A stretch of DNA of 64,000 bases from Oceanicoccus sp. (lineage in GTDB: Bacteria; Pseudomonadota; Gammaproteobacteria; Pseudomonadales; Dasaniaceae), in NCBI RefSeq assembly GCF_029238675.1, contig NZ_JAQWFR010000023.1, positions 1 through 64,000 on the forward strand. Reading direction: 5' to 3'. A program made the position numbers and the translations under genes. The stretch's first letter is position 1; each line of letters begins with the position of its first letter. The notes beneath the pieces are model-generated. The model searched no databases. It had not been told where the DNA came from and saw only the letters and a program-made list of their open reading frames with translations. This document shows, one piece after another, positions 8,386 through 18,268 of the stretch.

Positions 8386-8964
8386 CTATGGTATAGCAAT
8401 CCTTTCGGTCTTTAGCATATCTATCAGCCTGATTAGTGGCAGACCCACCAGGCTATTAGGATCATCACCATTAAGCTTTTCAAACAAGCTAATCCCCAAC
8501 CCTTCCATCTTAAAACTACCGGCACAGTCTAAAGGTTGCTCTGCGGCGATATAGCGTTCGATGGTTGCTTCATTTAATACCCTGAATTTGACTGAGAAGG
8601 GCTCAACACAGCTAAGCTGTTGCCCGGTTTTGCTATTGAGCAGGCTAAGGCCAGTATAAAAGGTGACAGTTTTACCGCTACAAGCACTCAGTTGAGCTTT
8701 GGCGTTTTCGTTATTACCAGGTTTGGTGAGAATGCGCTGCTCCAGGCTGGCCACTTGATCTGAGCCAATAATCAGGTGTTGCGGGTAATCAGCGGCCACC
8801 GCCTGGGCTTTCTGTTCCGCCAGCCTTTTTACTAGTGACTGCGGTGATTCATCGGGCAGGGCTGACTCATCAATATCAGGGCTGCTACAGCCAAAGTCTA
8901 TGGCCAGTCGGCCCAGTAATTCCCTGCGGTAGGGGGAGCTTGATGCGAGGATGATGGGGAGCAT
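8386..8964 (-). CDS. yceF: Maf-family nucleotide pyrophosphatase (YceF type)
   Basis: A 192-residue Maf protein opening with LPIILASSSPYRRELLGRL, the conserved nucleotide-binding SSSxxRxxLL motif. It continues with PDIDES, the catalytic GSDQV segment and EGLGISLFEKLNGDDPNSLVGLP. The form resembles YceF, an m7GTP pyrophosphatase that removes modified nucleotides, rather than the dTTP/UTP-cleaving Maf-1 group. It is convergent with the HAD gene and divergent from yceD. Pseudomonas has a peptidase gene between the HAD and Maf genes, as I recall; it is absent here. Confidence 0.92.
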   Translation of the reverse strand: MLPIILASSSPYRRELLGRLAIDFGCSSPDIDESALPDESPQSLVKRLAEQKAQAVAADYPQHLIIGSDQVASLEQRILTKPGNNENAKAQLSACSGKTVTFYTGLSLLNSKTGQQLSCVEPFSVKFRVLNEATIERYIAAEQPLDCAGSFKMEGLGISLFEKLNGDDPNSLVGLPLIRLIDMLKTERIAIP

Positions 8965-9072
8965 AAAATGGCTCTATTGACCTGATTGTTAGCAAGATGG
9001 CGTGAATTGGTGGGATTATAGGTAGAAATCACTGATTTCCCTACAAAAATCGGTAATTACCAGTATTTTCCT

Positions 9073-9101
9073 TTGACAGTCCCAGCCTACAGCCCTATGA
9101 T
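9073..9101 (+). promoter_or_regulatory. Sigma70 promoter of the yceD-rpmF-plsX-fab operon
   Basis: TTGACA at 9073-9078, a 17-base spacer and TATGAT at 9096-9101: a perfect -35 box and a near-perfect -10 box at ideal spacing. Initiation should occur at about 9107-9109, only two to four bases before the yceD ATG at 9111, which predicts a leaderless or nearly leaderless message. Confidence 0.85.
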
Positions 9102-9110
9102 TGCGCGCTT

Positions 9111-9668
9111 ATGTTGACCGCCCCCCTGCCAAGCCAGATTGATATCCGTAAATTGGTGGTGAAAGGTGCTGAAATCAGTGCTAATCCGCCGATTTCATCA
9201 TTGCCTCGTATAGAGGATTTATTGGCTGAGGGTGATAGCGGTAAAGACAGCGAATTAGCGGTTAAGCTCCAGTTCTATATCGATGAAGAGCGCAAGCGCA
9301 GGGTAGACGGCCAGATTACCGGTACCGTTAATATGACCTGCCAACGTTGTCTGGAGCCAATGCCAGTTGCCGTTGATGTGCAATTTGAGTTGGGTATTGT
9401 CTGGTCCGAAGAGGATGCAGAGCGTTTACCCAAGTCATTAGAGCCGTTAATTGTTGGTGAAGAATTAGTTGATCTTGCGGACATAGTTTCGGAAGAGCTT
9501 ATATTAAGTTTGCCCTATGTGAATTATCACGCACCGGCAGACTGCAAGCAGGATATAGGTTATAGCAGTGTTGACCCGAAGGTCGCCGAGGCGGTTGAAA
9601 AGGCCAGCACAGAGCAGGAAAAGGATAATCCTTTCCAGGTTTTAGAACAGTTAAAATTCGATAAGTAA
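9111..9668 (+). CDS. yceD: YceD/DUF177 large-subunit rRNA accumulation protein
   Basis: A 185-residue DUF177 protein. The family is linked to 23S rRNA accumulation and 50S assembly and is nearly always encoded just before rpmF, as here. The family core is visible as VNMTCQRCLEPM (CxxC, about residues 79-82), with a later acidic ILSLPYVNYHAP and a Cys at 143. The start at 9111 fits the N-terminus seen in relatives (PLPSQIDIRKLV). No Shine-Dalgarno lies upstream, and the strong promoter almost touches the ATG. Confidence 0.93.
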   Translation: MLTAPLPSQIDIRKLVVKGAEISANPPISSLPRIEDLLAEGDSGKDSELAVKLQFYIDEERKRRVDGQITGTVNMTCQRCLEPMPVAVDVQFELGIVWSEEDAERLPKSLEPLIVGEELVDLADIVSEELILSLPYVNYHAPADCKQDIGYSSVDPKVAEAVEKASTEQEKDNPFQVLEQLKFDK

Positions 9669-9712
9669 TTGCGTGATGCAATCACTAAGAAAGAGTAAGA
9701 GGAGTTAGGGCC

Positions 9713-9895
9713 ATGGCCGTACAAAAGAGTAAAGTAACCCGTTCACGTCGCGGTCAGCGTCGTTCACACGATTCGCTAACCGGACCAACCTTGTCGGTTG
9801 ATCCAGCCAGCGGTGAAACCCATCGTCGTCACCACGTATCAGCTGACGGTTTCTACCGTGGCAAGAAGGTTGTTGATACTCAAGACGACGAGTAA
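9713..9895 (+). CDS. rpmF: Ribosomal protein bL32
   Basis: 60 residues, basic, beginning [20 protein letters not shown] and containing [20 protein letters not shown], which is diagnostic of bL32, a 50S protein near the peptidyl-transferase region. The cysteines found in some bL32 proteins are absent, as in the zinc-free form. It follows yceD by 44 bases with a GAGG Shine-Dalgarno and precedes plsX by 22 bases, the standard yceD-rpmF-plsX order. Confidence 0.97.
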   Translation: MAVQKSKVTRSRRGQRRSHDSLTGPTLSVDPASGETHRRHHVSADGFYRGKKVVDTQDDE

Positions 9896-9917
9896 TCACA
9901 GCTTTAAGTACCTTTAA

Positions 9918-10928
9918 ATGGCTTCGCGCATACGCATAGCTATTGATTGTATGGGCGGGGACTTCGGTCTCCGCGTTTCTATCCCCGCCGCTGTAATATC
10001 CCTTTCCCAATTTTCCGATATTGATCTCACACTTGTGGGTGACCAGTCTGCTATCGAATCCGCTTTACCCAATGCTGAACGCAGTCGCTTAACGATTGTA
10101 CATGCCCCTGATGTTGTCGAAATGTCAGACAAGCCTTCCCACGCCCTAAGAAAGAAATCTCAATCCTCAATGCGGCTGGCAATAGATTTGTTACAGCAAA
10201 AGCAAGTGGACGCGGTGGTGAGTGCGGGCAATACTGGTGCGTTAATGGCGATGGGTTGTTACGTACTAAAAACCTTGCCGGGTATTGATCGCCCGGCAAT
10301 TTGTTCCGCTGTTCCCTCGACCACTGGTCATAGCTATTTATTAGATCTTGGCGCCAATGTGGACAGTAGTGCACAGCACTTGCATCAATTTGCGGTGATG
10401 GGTTCTGCTTTGGCTTGTGCGGTAGACGGCATTGAGCGTCCGCGAGTAGCGCTGCTTAATATTGGCGAAGAAGCGATTAAGGGTAATGAACAAGTAAAAT
10501 TGGCCGATACATTGATTCAGGCCAATCAGCAACTAAACTATATCGGTTTTATAGAAGGTGATGGTTTGTTTGCCGCCAATGCCGATGTGATTGTTGCTGA
10601 CGGTTTTGTTGGTAATGTGGCCTTAAAAGCCTGCGAGGGTACCGCTGGTTATATTTCAGCGATTTTAAATGACAGTTTTAAAGCGAGCTTGCTAAGTCGC
10701 CTTGCCGGTTTTTTTGCTTTGCCGGTACTGAAAAGAATTTATCAAAAACTGGATCCTGAACAGTATAATGGCGCCAGTTTTTTAGGCTTGCAGGGTGTAG
10801 TGGTTAAGAGTCATGGCAGCAGCAATGTAAAAGGTTTTGTACATGCGATTGAGCAGGCACGGTTGGAAGTCAGTAGCAATATGCTGGATATGATTGACCA
10901 GCAATTGGCTGCTTTATCAGAGAATTAA
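9918..10928 (+). CDS. plsX: Phosphate acyltransferase PlsX
   Basis: Makes acyl-phosphate from acyl-ACP for the PlsY step of phospholipid synthesis. It is a peripheral membrane enzyme. 336 residues with the family N-terminus IRIAIDCMGGDFG, then VSAGNTGALMAMG, AICSAVPSTTGHSYLLDLGAN and VADGFVGNVALKACEG, all conserved in PlsX. It is followed by a palindromic repeat element (10931-11035) before fabD, so the operon message should carry a large hairpin at this point. Confidence 0.96.
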   Translation: MASRIRIAIDCMGGDFGLRVSIPAAVISLSQFSDIDLTLVGDQSAIESALPNAERSRLTIVHAPDVVEMSDKPSHALRKKSQSSMRLAIDLLQQKQVDAVVSAGNTGALMAMGCYVLKTLPGIDRPAICSAVPSTTGHSYLLDLGANVDSSAQHLHQFAVMGSALACAVDGIERPRVALLNIGEEAIKGNEQVKLADTLIQANQQLNYIGFIEGDGLFAANADVIVADGFVGNVALKACEGTAGYISAILNDSFKASLLSRLAGFFALPVLKRIYQKLDPEQYNGASFLGLQGVVVKSHGSSNVKGFVHAIEQARLEVSSNMLDMIDQQLAALSEN

Positions 10929-10930
10929 GT

Positions 10931-11035
10931 CCGTCATCCCCGCGAAGGCGGGGACCCAGTGCTGTTGATTTCCGCTTTAGCGGAAATAACAGCATAAGTA
11001 TGCAGTCTGGGTCCCTGCCTTCGCGGGGACGACGG
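10931..11035. repeat. REP/MITE-like palindromic element, copy 1 (within the plsX-fabD operon)
   Basis: About 105 bp with end modules of the form GTCATCCCCGCG...CGCGGGGACGACGG, each partly self-complementary and also inverted relative to one another. An inner hairpin (ATTTCCGC, loop, GCGGAAAT) sits between them, beside a GCTGTT/AACAGC pair. Full relatives occur at 34641, 38489 and 56676, and shorter ones at 18670, 39856 and 42182. Confidence 0.88.
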
Positions 11036-11069
11036 GTGTTTTTTGTTTTTAAGAAAGGATAAATAATCG

Positions 11070-11999
11070 ATGAGTGATCAAACACTTGCCTTTGTCTTTC
11101 CCGGTCAGGGCTCTCAAAAAGTCGGTATGTTAGCGCAGATTGCCGAGCAGCATACTGTAGTTAAAGAAACCTTTGCCGAAGCATCAGATGCCCTGGGTTA
11201 TGACCTGTGGGATATGATTCAAAACGGTGAACAGGAACAATTAAACCTTACCGAAAGAACTCAGCCCATTTTGTTAACTTCCAGTGTTGCACTATGGCGT
11301 GTTTGGGGACAGCAGGGTGGTGCGCAGCCAGCCATGATGGCCGGTCATAGTTTGGGTGAGTTTTCTGCTTTGGTCTGTGCCGGTAGTTTAGCTTTTTCAG
11401 ATGCAGTAACCCTGGTACGTGATCGCGGTCAGTTTATGCAAACAGCTGTGCCAGTTGGTGAAGGCGCTATGGCAGCTGTGTTGGGTCTTGATGATGAAGT
11501 GATTATTGATATCTGCCAGCAAAGCGGTGCAGAGGCGGTTAACTTTAACTCGCCAGGCCAGGTGGTTATTGCCGGTAAAGTAGCCGCGGTAGATCAAGCG
11601 ATTGAGTTATTAAAAGAAGCTGGCGCAAAAAGAGCGATGCCACTTCCTGTAAGCGCACCTTTCCATACCTCGTTGATGCGTCCAGCTGGCGAAAAGCTGG
11701 CGGAAAAAGTGGCTGAGTTAGCTGTAAGCGCTCCGGTAATTCCAGTCGTTCATAATGTGCATGCACAGACTGAAACCGACCCGGAAAAAATCAAAGCCTT
11801 ATTAGTTGAACAAATTTATAGCCCGGTTAAATGGACTAGCTGTATCCAGACTATGGCGTCAGCCGGTATTAGTAATACTCTTGAGTGTGGCCCGGGCAAA
11901 GTGCTGGGCGGTTTAAGTCGTCGTATCGACCGCTCATTAACCAGTTTTAGTATTGAAGACCCCGCCGGTTTAGAAAAAGCCATAGCAGAATTTAAATAA
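11070..11999 (+). CDS. fabD: Malonyl-CoA:ACP transacylase
   Basis: Loads malonyl groups onto ACP for fatty-acid elongation. 309 residues with FVFPGQGSQKVGML at the N-terminus, the catalytic serine in GHSLGEF (Ser94) and the C-terminal VSAPFHTSLM carrying the active-site histidine. Shine-Dalgarno AAAGGA lies upstream of the ATG. fabG follows after 16 bases. A repeat element separates it from plsX, which might act as an RNA processing or attenuation point. Confidence 0.97.
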   Translation: MSDQTLAFVFPGQGSQKVGMLAQIAEQHTVVKETFAEASDALGYDLWDMIQNGEQEQLNLTERTQPILLTSSVALWRVWGQQGGAQPAMMAGHSLGEFSALVCAGSLAFSDAVTLVRDRGQFMQTAVPVGEGAMAAVLGLDDEVIIDICQQSGAEAVNFNSPGQVVIAGKVAAVDQAIELLKEAGAKRAMPLPVSAPFHTSLMRPAGEKLAEKVAELAVSAPVIPVVHNVHAQTETDPEKIKALLVEQIYSPVKWTSCIQTMASAGISNTLECGPGKVLGGLSRRIDRSLTSFSIEDPAGLEKAIAEFK

Positions 12000-12015
12000 A
12001 TTATTGGAGATAAAA

Positions 12016-12753
12016 ATGTCGGATAAAGTTGCATTAGTGACAGGGGCAAGTCGCGGTATCGGTCAAGCCATTGCAAAACAGTTAGGTGCTGACGGTTTTA
12101 CCGTTGTTGGTACTGCGACCACAGAAAGTGGTGCAGAAAAAATCAGTGCCTATATGACGGAGGCGGGTGTTGCTGGCGAAGGTATGATGCTTAATGTTTC
12201 GGATGCGGATTCAGTGGCGTCGGTATTAAAGGCTATTGCTGATAAATACGCTGCACCTACCGTGTTGGTTAACAATGCAGGCATCACCGGAGACAACCTG
12301 CTGATGAGAATGAAGGAAGACGAGTGGGATAATGTGATGGCCACTAATTTGACCTCCATTTTCCGTCTTTCAAAGGCCTGTGTTCGCGGTATGTCGAAAG
12401 CGCGCTGGGGCCGGATTATTAATATCAGCTCAGTTGTGGGTTCTATGGGGAATGCCGGTCAGTCCAACTATGCCGCCACTAAGGCCGGTATGGAGGGTTT
12501 CTCCCGCTCACTGGCTAAAGAATTAGGCGCCCGCAGCATTACCGTTAACTCAGTAGCACCGGGTTTTATCGATACCGATATGACTAAAGAGCTGCCTGAT
12601 GAGAATAAAAACCTGATGCTTTCGCAGATCCCTTTGTCCCGTCTGGGGCAGCCAGAAGAGATCGCGGGGGTGGTTGGTTTCCTTGCCAGTGACGCTGGAG
12701 GCTATATTACCGGTGAGACCATCCATGTTAATGGCGGCATGTATATGGGTTAA
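12016..12753 (+). CDS. fabG: 3-oxoacyl-ACP reductase
   Basis: NADPH-dependent reductase of the fatty-acid cycle and a short-chain dehydrogenase. I take the ATG at 12016, with GGAGA five bases upstream, over an in-frame TTG at 12004, giving 245 residues that begin SDKVALVTGASRGIGQA (Rossmann motif TGxxxGIG). NNAG, the catalytic ISSVVG serine, Tyr152-x-x-x-Lys in NYAATKAG, and the C-terminal ITGETIHVNGGMYM are all present. Confidence 0.97.
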   Translation: MSDKVALVTGASRGIGQAIAKQLGADGFTVVGTATTESGAEKISAYMTEAGVAGEGMMLNVSDADSVASVLKAIADKYAAPTVLVNNAGITGDNLLMRMKEDEWDNVMATNLTSIFRLSKACVRGMSKARWGRIINISSVVGSMGNAGQSNYAATKAGMEGFSRSLAKELGARSITVNSVAPGFIDTDMTKELPDENKNLMLSQIPLSRLGQPEEIAGVVGFLASDAGGYITGETIHVNGGMYMG

Positions 12754-12982
12754 GCTTTTGAAATATATGGATTTTTATTTTTTTCAATAGATTTAATCAA
12801 GGTTTTTTAGAAAACCGTGGTACACAGCGGATAAAATCGAGTAAAATGCCCGCCGAAAATCAATAGTAATACCTATGATAAGTTTTACTCACTATGATTT
12901 GGTTTTTGTGGATGAAAGCTTAAACAATATTGAACAATCTATAGAGCTATTTATAGCTACACAACAGGAGTCGATTACGACC

Positions 12983-13219
12983 ATGAGCAGCATTGAAGAA
13001 CGCGTAAAGAAAATTGTTGCAGAGCAACTAGGTGTTAAAGAAGACGAAGTACAGACCTCAGCCTCTTTTGTAGATGATCTGGGTGCAGATTCACTAGACA
13101 CCGTTGAATTGGTAATGGCTCTGGAAGAAGAATTCGAAACTGAAATTCCTGATGAAGAAGCCGAGCAAATTACTACTGTTCAGTTGGCTGTCGACTACAT
13201 CAACAAAAACCTGGGTTAA
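12983..13219 (+). CDS. acpP: Acyl carrier protein
   Basis: Acidic 78-residue ACP, the carrier of growing acyl chains. The start ATG at 12983 ([17 protein letters not shown]) is chosen over an upstream in-frame ATG at 12875, because it matches the family and is preceded by ACAGGAG. Phosphopantetheine attaches to Ser37 in [10 protein letters not shown] terminator follows at 13260, so acpP is probably expressed at high level partly independently of fabF. Confidence 0.97.
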   Translation: MSSIEERVKKIVAEQLGVKEDEVQTSASFVDDLGADSLDTVELVMALEEEFETEIPDEEAEQITTVQLAVDYINKNLG

Positions 13220-13259
13220 CCCCTTCATCTGCGTTGCAGAGATAAGAGCTAAACCTTTT

Positions 13260-13295
13260 AAAAAGCCGTTCTATTTTTAATAGAGCGGCTTTTTG
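13260..13295 (+). terminator. Rho-independent terminator after acpP
   Basis: Stem AAAAGCCGTTCTAT/ATAGAGCGGCTTTT with one G-T pair, followed by a T run, 40 bases past the acpP stop. It partly insulates fabF. Confidence 0.88.
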
Positions 13296-13387
13296 TTATC
13301 CGGTTTTTGTCACAGGTCGCTCTTAGTGGTTAAATAAGTATTATCGTTAGTGGTCTTTTGTACCGCACAGTCGCATAGGAGGCAGTA

Positions 13388-14629
13388 GTGTCAAAACGAA
13401 GAGTTGTAGTCACTGGTTTGGGTTTAATAACGCCAGTGGGGAATGATGTAAAAACCAGTTGGCAAAATATCGTTAATGGTGAAAGCGGCATCGGTCCACT
13501 GGAACAGTTTGATGTCTCTGCCTACAGCACACGCTTTGGCGGTTCGGTAAAGGGTTTTGACGTTACTGAATATATGAGTGCCAAAGACGCCCGTAAAATG
13601 GACGCCTTTATTCAATATGGAATGGCAGCGGGTATTCAGGCGATTGAAGATTCTGGCCTGCAGGTCACCGAAGAAAATGCCGGTCGTATTGGTGTGGCTA
13701 TCGGTTCTGGTATCGGTGGCGTTAGTTATATTGAAGAAAATTATCAAAAGCTGATTAATAGCGGCCCCAGAAAAATATCCCCGTTTTTTGTTCCCGGTAC
13801 TGTGATTAATATGGTGGCGGGCAACCTTTCCATTAAATATGGTTTGCAAGGTCCCAACTTTGCAATTACCACGGCCTGTACCACAGGTACCCATAATATT
13901 GGTCATGCTGCCCGCGTTATTGCCTATGGCGATGCTGATGCAATGGTGGCCGGTGGTTCTGAAATGTCTTCTACGCCTTTGGGGTTGGGTGGCTTTGCAG
14001 CCGCCCGCGCCTTATCAACCCGCAATGATGATCCGCAGCGGGCTAGCCGCCCCTGGGATAAAGACCGCGATGGTTTTGTATTGTCTGATGGTGCCGGTAT
14101 GCTGGTGCTGGAAGAGTATGAAGCGGCCAGGGCTCGCGGCGCTACTATTTATGCCGAGTTGGTAGGTTTTGGTATGAGCGGTGATGCTTATCATATGACA
14201 TCACCCCCGGAAGATGGTCGGGGTGCTGCCTCGTCCATGCGCAATGCGATTCAGGATGCGGGAATTAATCCCGAACAGTTAAATTATATTAATGCACACG
14301 GTACTTCCACCCAGGCTGGTGATGTAGCAGAAAGCAAAGCGGTAGAGTCAGTATTGGGTGATGCGGCCAATAGCGTGGCAGTGAGTTCAACTAAATCTAT
14401 GATCGGTCATTTGTTGGGTGCTGCCGGTGCGGTTGAGGCAGTTTTTTCCGTGTTGGCCATTCGTGACCAGGTAGCTCCGCCAACGATTAATTTAGATAAT
14501 CCTGACGAAGGTTGTAACCTCAATTATGTACCGCACACAGCACAGGAAATGACTATTAATTATGCCTTATCCAATTCCTTTGGTTTTGGTGGAACGAATG
14601 GCAGTTTGCTGTTTGGCAAATGTGACTAG
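13388..14629 (+). CDS. fabF: 3-oxoacyl-ACP synthase II
   Basis: Condensing enzyme that elongates acyl-ACP, including the step important for cis-vaccenate. 413 residues. It starts at a GTG (13388) with a strong AGGAGG five bases upstream. The Cys-His-His triad is visible: Cys164 in [11 protein letters not shown], His in [11 protein letters not shown] and His in [14 protein letters not shown]. The C-terminal [13 protein letters not shown] is diagnostic. pabC starts within 11 bases of the stop. Confidence 0.97.
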   Translation: MSKRRVVVTGLGLITPVGNDVKTSWQNIVNGESGIGPLEQFDVSAYSTRFGGSVKGFDVTEYMSAKDARKMDAFIQYGMAAGIQAIEDSGLQVTEENAGRIGVAIGSGIGGVSYIEENYQKLINSGPRKISPFFVPGTVINMVAGNLSIKYGLQGPNFAITTACTTGTHNIGHAARVIAYGDADAMVAGGSEMSSTPLGLGGFAAARALSTRNDDPQRASRPWDKDRDGFVLSDGAGMLVLEEYEAARARGATIYAELVGFGMSGDAYHMTSPPEDGRGAASSMRNAIQDAGINPEQLNYINAHGTSTQAGDVAESKAVESVLGDAANSVAVSSTKSMIGHLLGAAGAVEAVFSVLAIRDQVAPPTINLDNPDEGCNLNYVPHTAQEMTINYALSNSFGFGGTNGSLLFGKCD

Positions 14630-14639
14630 ATGATTGCCT

Positions 14640-15476
14640 ATGCCTATTAATGCGCTGGTTAATGGTAGTTTTTCGACATCTATTGATATTAACGATAGAG
14701 GTCTTGCCTATGGTGACGGCCTTTTTGAGACAATAAAAATAAATCAGGGTAGTCCGGAGTTTTTGTCTCTTCATATACAGCGACTGCAACAGGGTTGTTC
14801 ACGTCTCGGTATTCACTGTGACTTGCAGGCTATAGAGCGCGATATAGAAAAACTTCTGCCGTCAGTTGCTGGTAAAAACACGGTCTTAAAGATTATTGTT
14901 ACAAGAGAGTCAAAGGGTAGAGGCTATAAGCCCGATGCCAGTGCAGCTTCTAACCGAATACTTTCGGTTGAGCCTGTGACTAACGATTACACCGCTGAAC
15001 ATAAACAAGGTATAGCCGTTAGGCTTTGCAATACCAGGCTGGGTATTAATCCTCAATTGGCAGGCATCAAACATTTATCGCGCCTGGAGAATGTGCTTGC
15101 CCGCGGTGAGTGGAGTGATAGTGCTATTGCCGAAGGTTTTATGTTAGATGCTGATGGCCGTTTAGTTGAAGGCACTATGTCGAATATTTTTATGGTTAAA
15201 GACAACACTCTGTTAACACCAAACCTGCACCGCTGTGGTGTCGACGGTGTGATGCGCCAGGTGGTTATTCATCAACTAGCTCCAGAGCTAAAGTTAAATG
15301 CTACTACTGCTGATTTGACCATGGAGGATATTTATCAGGCTGCGGAAGTTTTTATCTGTAATAGTTTGATGGGGGTTGTGCCGGTAGTAGCTATAGGTTG
15401 TCACACAAAAAATATTGGTACTATCACTCGATCATTGCAACAGGCCTTGCTGCAAGCGAGTCATATCAATGCCTAA
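14640..15476 (+). CDS. pabC: Aminodeoxychorismate lyase
   Basis: PLP-dependent fold-type IV enzyme that releases pyruvate from 4-amino-4-deoxychorismate to give p-aminobenzoate for folate. About 278 residues from the ATG at 14640; an in-frame TTG at 14634 would add two. The motif DRGLAYGDGLFETI is typical, the PLP lysine lies in GIKHLSRLENVLA, and EGTMSNIFMV follows. Its 3' end overlaps mltG by eight bases, implying translational coupling. The fabF-pabC-mltG-tmk-holB order is conserved in gammaproteobacteria. Confidence 0.93.
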   Translation: MPINALVNGSFSTSIDINDRGLAYGDGLFETIKINQGSPEFLSLHIQRLQQGCSRLGIHCDLQAIERDIEKLLPSVAGKNTVLKIIVTRESKGRGYKPDASAASNRILSVEPVTNDYTAEHKQGIAVRLCNTRLGINPQLAGIKHLSRLENVLARGEWSDSAIAEGFMLDADGRLVEGTMSNIFMVKDNTLLTPNLHRCGVDGVMRQVVIHQLAPELKLNATTADLTMEDIYQAAEVFICNSLMGVVPVVAIGCHTKNIGTITRSLQQALLQASHINA

Positions 15477-16530
15477 GATGCTAAGCAAGGTGCTTGTCTT
15501 TTTAGTGCTGGCTGCGGTTGTGGTGTTGAGCCTGGCTTATATGCAAATGCAGCGTTATTTAACGACCCCGCTACCCATTCCACAAGGTGGTGTGGAATAT
15601 ACGCTGGCAAAAGGCGGCTCACTAAATGCAATGGCTTATAGCCTGTCTAATAAAGGCTTGCTAACATCGCCGCGTTGGTTGATTGCCTATAGCCGCTTAA
15701 GTGCGCGCGGCCAAGTCATTAAAGCGGGTGATTACTGGCTCGATGAAGGTTTAACACCGTTAACCCTGTTGGATAAACTGGAGCAGGGGGATGTACGTTA
15801 CTATCAGCTTACTTTGGTTGAGGGCTGGAATCTTACCCAGGTATTAGCCGCGCTACGTTCGCAGCCGAAACTTAAACAAACGATTGCCAGTGATGCTACA
15901 ACGATTCAGGCATCTGACCTCGGTATTGAGGTTCCCTATGAGCGGCTTGAAGGTTTGCTGTTCCCGGATACTTACCGTTACCACAGCGATACCACGGATG
16001 TGGAACTGTTGCGCCAATCCTATACCCAGTTGCAAGATTTTCTGGCAGCACAGTGGGAAAAAAGAGCGAATAACTTACCTTATAAAACGTCTTATGAGGC
16101 GCTGATTATGGCGTCACTGATTGAAAAAGAAACCGGTGTGGCCAATGAGCGCCCTGAGATTGCCGGAGTGTTTGTGCGCCGCTTGCAAAAACGAATGCGT
16201 CTGCAGACGGACCCCACTATTATTTATGGCTTAGGTGCCAGCTTTGATGGCAACCTGCGCAGCCGGCATTTAAAAGATGCCAGCAATCTTTATAATACTT
16301 ACCGTCACCCAGGGCTAACGCCAACACCGATTGCCCTGGCGGGTGCTGAAGCGATAATGGCAGCCCTGCATCCTAAAGACGGCACCTCACTTTATTTTGT
16401 GGCCAAGGGTGATGGCAGCCATTACTTTTCAGATACACTGGAAGAGCACCAAAAGGCCGTTAGGAAATACCAGATAGAACAGCGCAGAAAAAACTATTCA
16501 TCCGCGCCCCCAAAAAATAACGCAGGTTAA
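15469..16530 (+). CDS. mltG: Endolytic murein transglycosylase MltG (YceG-like)
   Basis: Inner-membrane lytic transglycosylase thought to cut nascent glycan strands and set their length. 353 residues from the ATG at 15469. A single N-terminal transmembrane helix (VLVFLVLAAVVVLSLAYM) is followed by a periplasmic LysM-like part and the YceG domain. The catalytic glutamate lies in ASLIEKETG, and LQTDPTIIYGLG and HPGLTPTPIALAG are conserved. It overlaps pabC and is followed by tmk after 12 bases. Confidence 0.95.
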   Translation: MPKMLSKVLVFLVLAAVVVLSLAYMQMQRYLTTPLPIPQGGVEYTLAKGGSLNAMAYSLSNKGLLTSPRWLIAYSRLSARGQVIKAGDYWLDEGLTPLTLLDKLEQGDVRYYQLTLVEGWNLTQVLAALRSQPKLKQTIASDATTIQASDLGIEVPYERLEGLLFPDTYRYHSDTTDVELLRQSYTQLQDFLAAQWEKRANNLPYKTSYEALIMASLIEKETGVANERPEIAGVFVRRLQKRMRLQTDPTIIYGLGASFDGNLRSRHLKDASNLYNTYRHPGLTPTPIALAGAEAIMAALHPKDGTSLYFVAKGDGSHYFSDTLEEHQKAVRKYQIEQRRKNYSSAPPKNNAG

Positions 16531-17183
<653 letters not shown>

Positions 17184-17184
<1 letters not shown>

Positions 17185-18173
17185 TGGATCATGCAGAGAG
17201 TGCAATCACCATCAAGCTTCCCTGGCAGGAGCAGCAATGGCAGCGCATCGATGACTTATTTCAAAATAAGAAACTGCCCCATGCCTTGTTATTGGCTGGC
17301 CCCAACGGTGTAGGCAAGCAGCGCTTTGCCCTGGCCCTGGCCCAGTACTTTATGTGTGAGTCGCCCAGTCAGGGAATGGCCTGTGGCCAGTGCCGTCAAT
17401 GTGGTTTCAATTTGGCCGGTACACACCCGGACCTAAAGTGGGTGGCCCCGGAAGAGAAAGCCAGGCAAATCAAAATCGACCAGGTTCGTGGCCTGGTTGA
17501 AGCCCTTGGGCAAACAGCGCAGCAGGGAGGCTATAAAATTTGTGTGCTTTCGCCTGCTGAAGCGATGAATATTAACTCGGCCAATGCCTTGTTAAAGAGC
17601 CTTGAAGAACCGACGGCTAATACGTTGTTATTACTGCTGACCGATGCCCCAAGCCAGTTGCTCCCAACCATCCGCTCCCGCTGCCAAACAGTTAACTTTC
17701 CACTGCCGTCAGCAGAGCAGAGTTTGGCCTGGTTAAATACCCTGGTGCCTTCACATACATCGGTTGACGAATTGTTATACGAAGCAGCAGGCCGTCCCCT
17801 GGCGGCTCTGGAATTACTGGAAAACGAGGGGCTGGAACGGCTACAGCAATTAAATAAAGATTATTTGGCTCTGGTATCCGGGCGCATCTCAGCCCTTAGC
17901 CTGGCGGAAAAATGGCTGGATCATGAATTGGGCGATATTCTGGCCTGGCTTTCAAGGCAGCTCTCTCGCCTGATCTCGGGACGCGTTGCAGGTACCGCGG
18001 ATATCAGCGATGCCTGGCAGCAGCTTGCGGCCAAGACTGAGCCGCAGAATTTATTTAAGCTGTTAGATAGCGTTAACCAGCTAACTAACAGTCTTAATAG
18101 GGGGGCAAACCCCAATCGCCAGCTGGCTCTGGAAGAATTGTTGCTGGAAAGTTGTGAAAAATTTTACAATTAG
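17184..18173 (+). CDS. holB: DNA polymerase III delta' subunit
   Basis: Clamp-loader subunit. 329 residues with LLAGPNGVGKQRFALALAQ (P-loop-like), a zinc-binding cluster (CESPSQGMACGQCRQCGF), LLKSLEEPTANTLLLLLTD and the sensor-like TIRSRCQ. The C-terminal helical collar is divergent, as is usual. It starts on the tmk stop codon, indicating coupled translation, and precedes pilZ and tatD, as in Pseudomonas. Confidence 0.94.
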
Positions 18174-18268
18174 AGCGCTCTTTAAAGATGGTGAATCAGC
18201 CACTAAGGGACTATTCTTAACTCACTTGGTTTAACAAATAATGAGTTTCAACGGAGTTTGACACTGGA

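Noticed and set aside
12875-12982. N-terminal extension of acyl carrier protein from an upstream ATG
   Set aside because: ACP starts are highly conserved at MSSIEERV; the extra 36 residues are unlike any ACP, and a good Shine-Dalgarno precedes the internal ATG.
13424-13906. 160-codon minus-strand frame inside fabF
   Set aside because: Antisense shadow of a clearly coding fabF with all catalytic residues.
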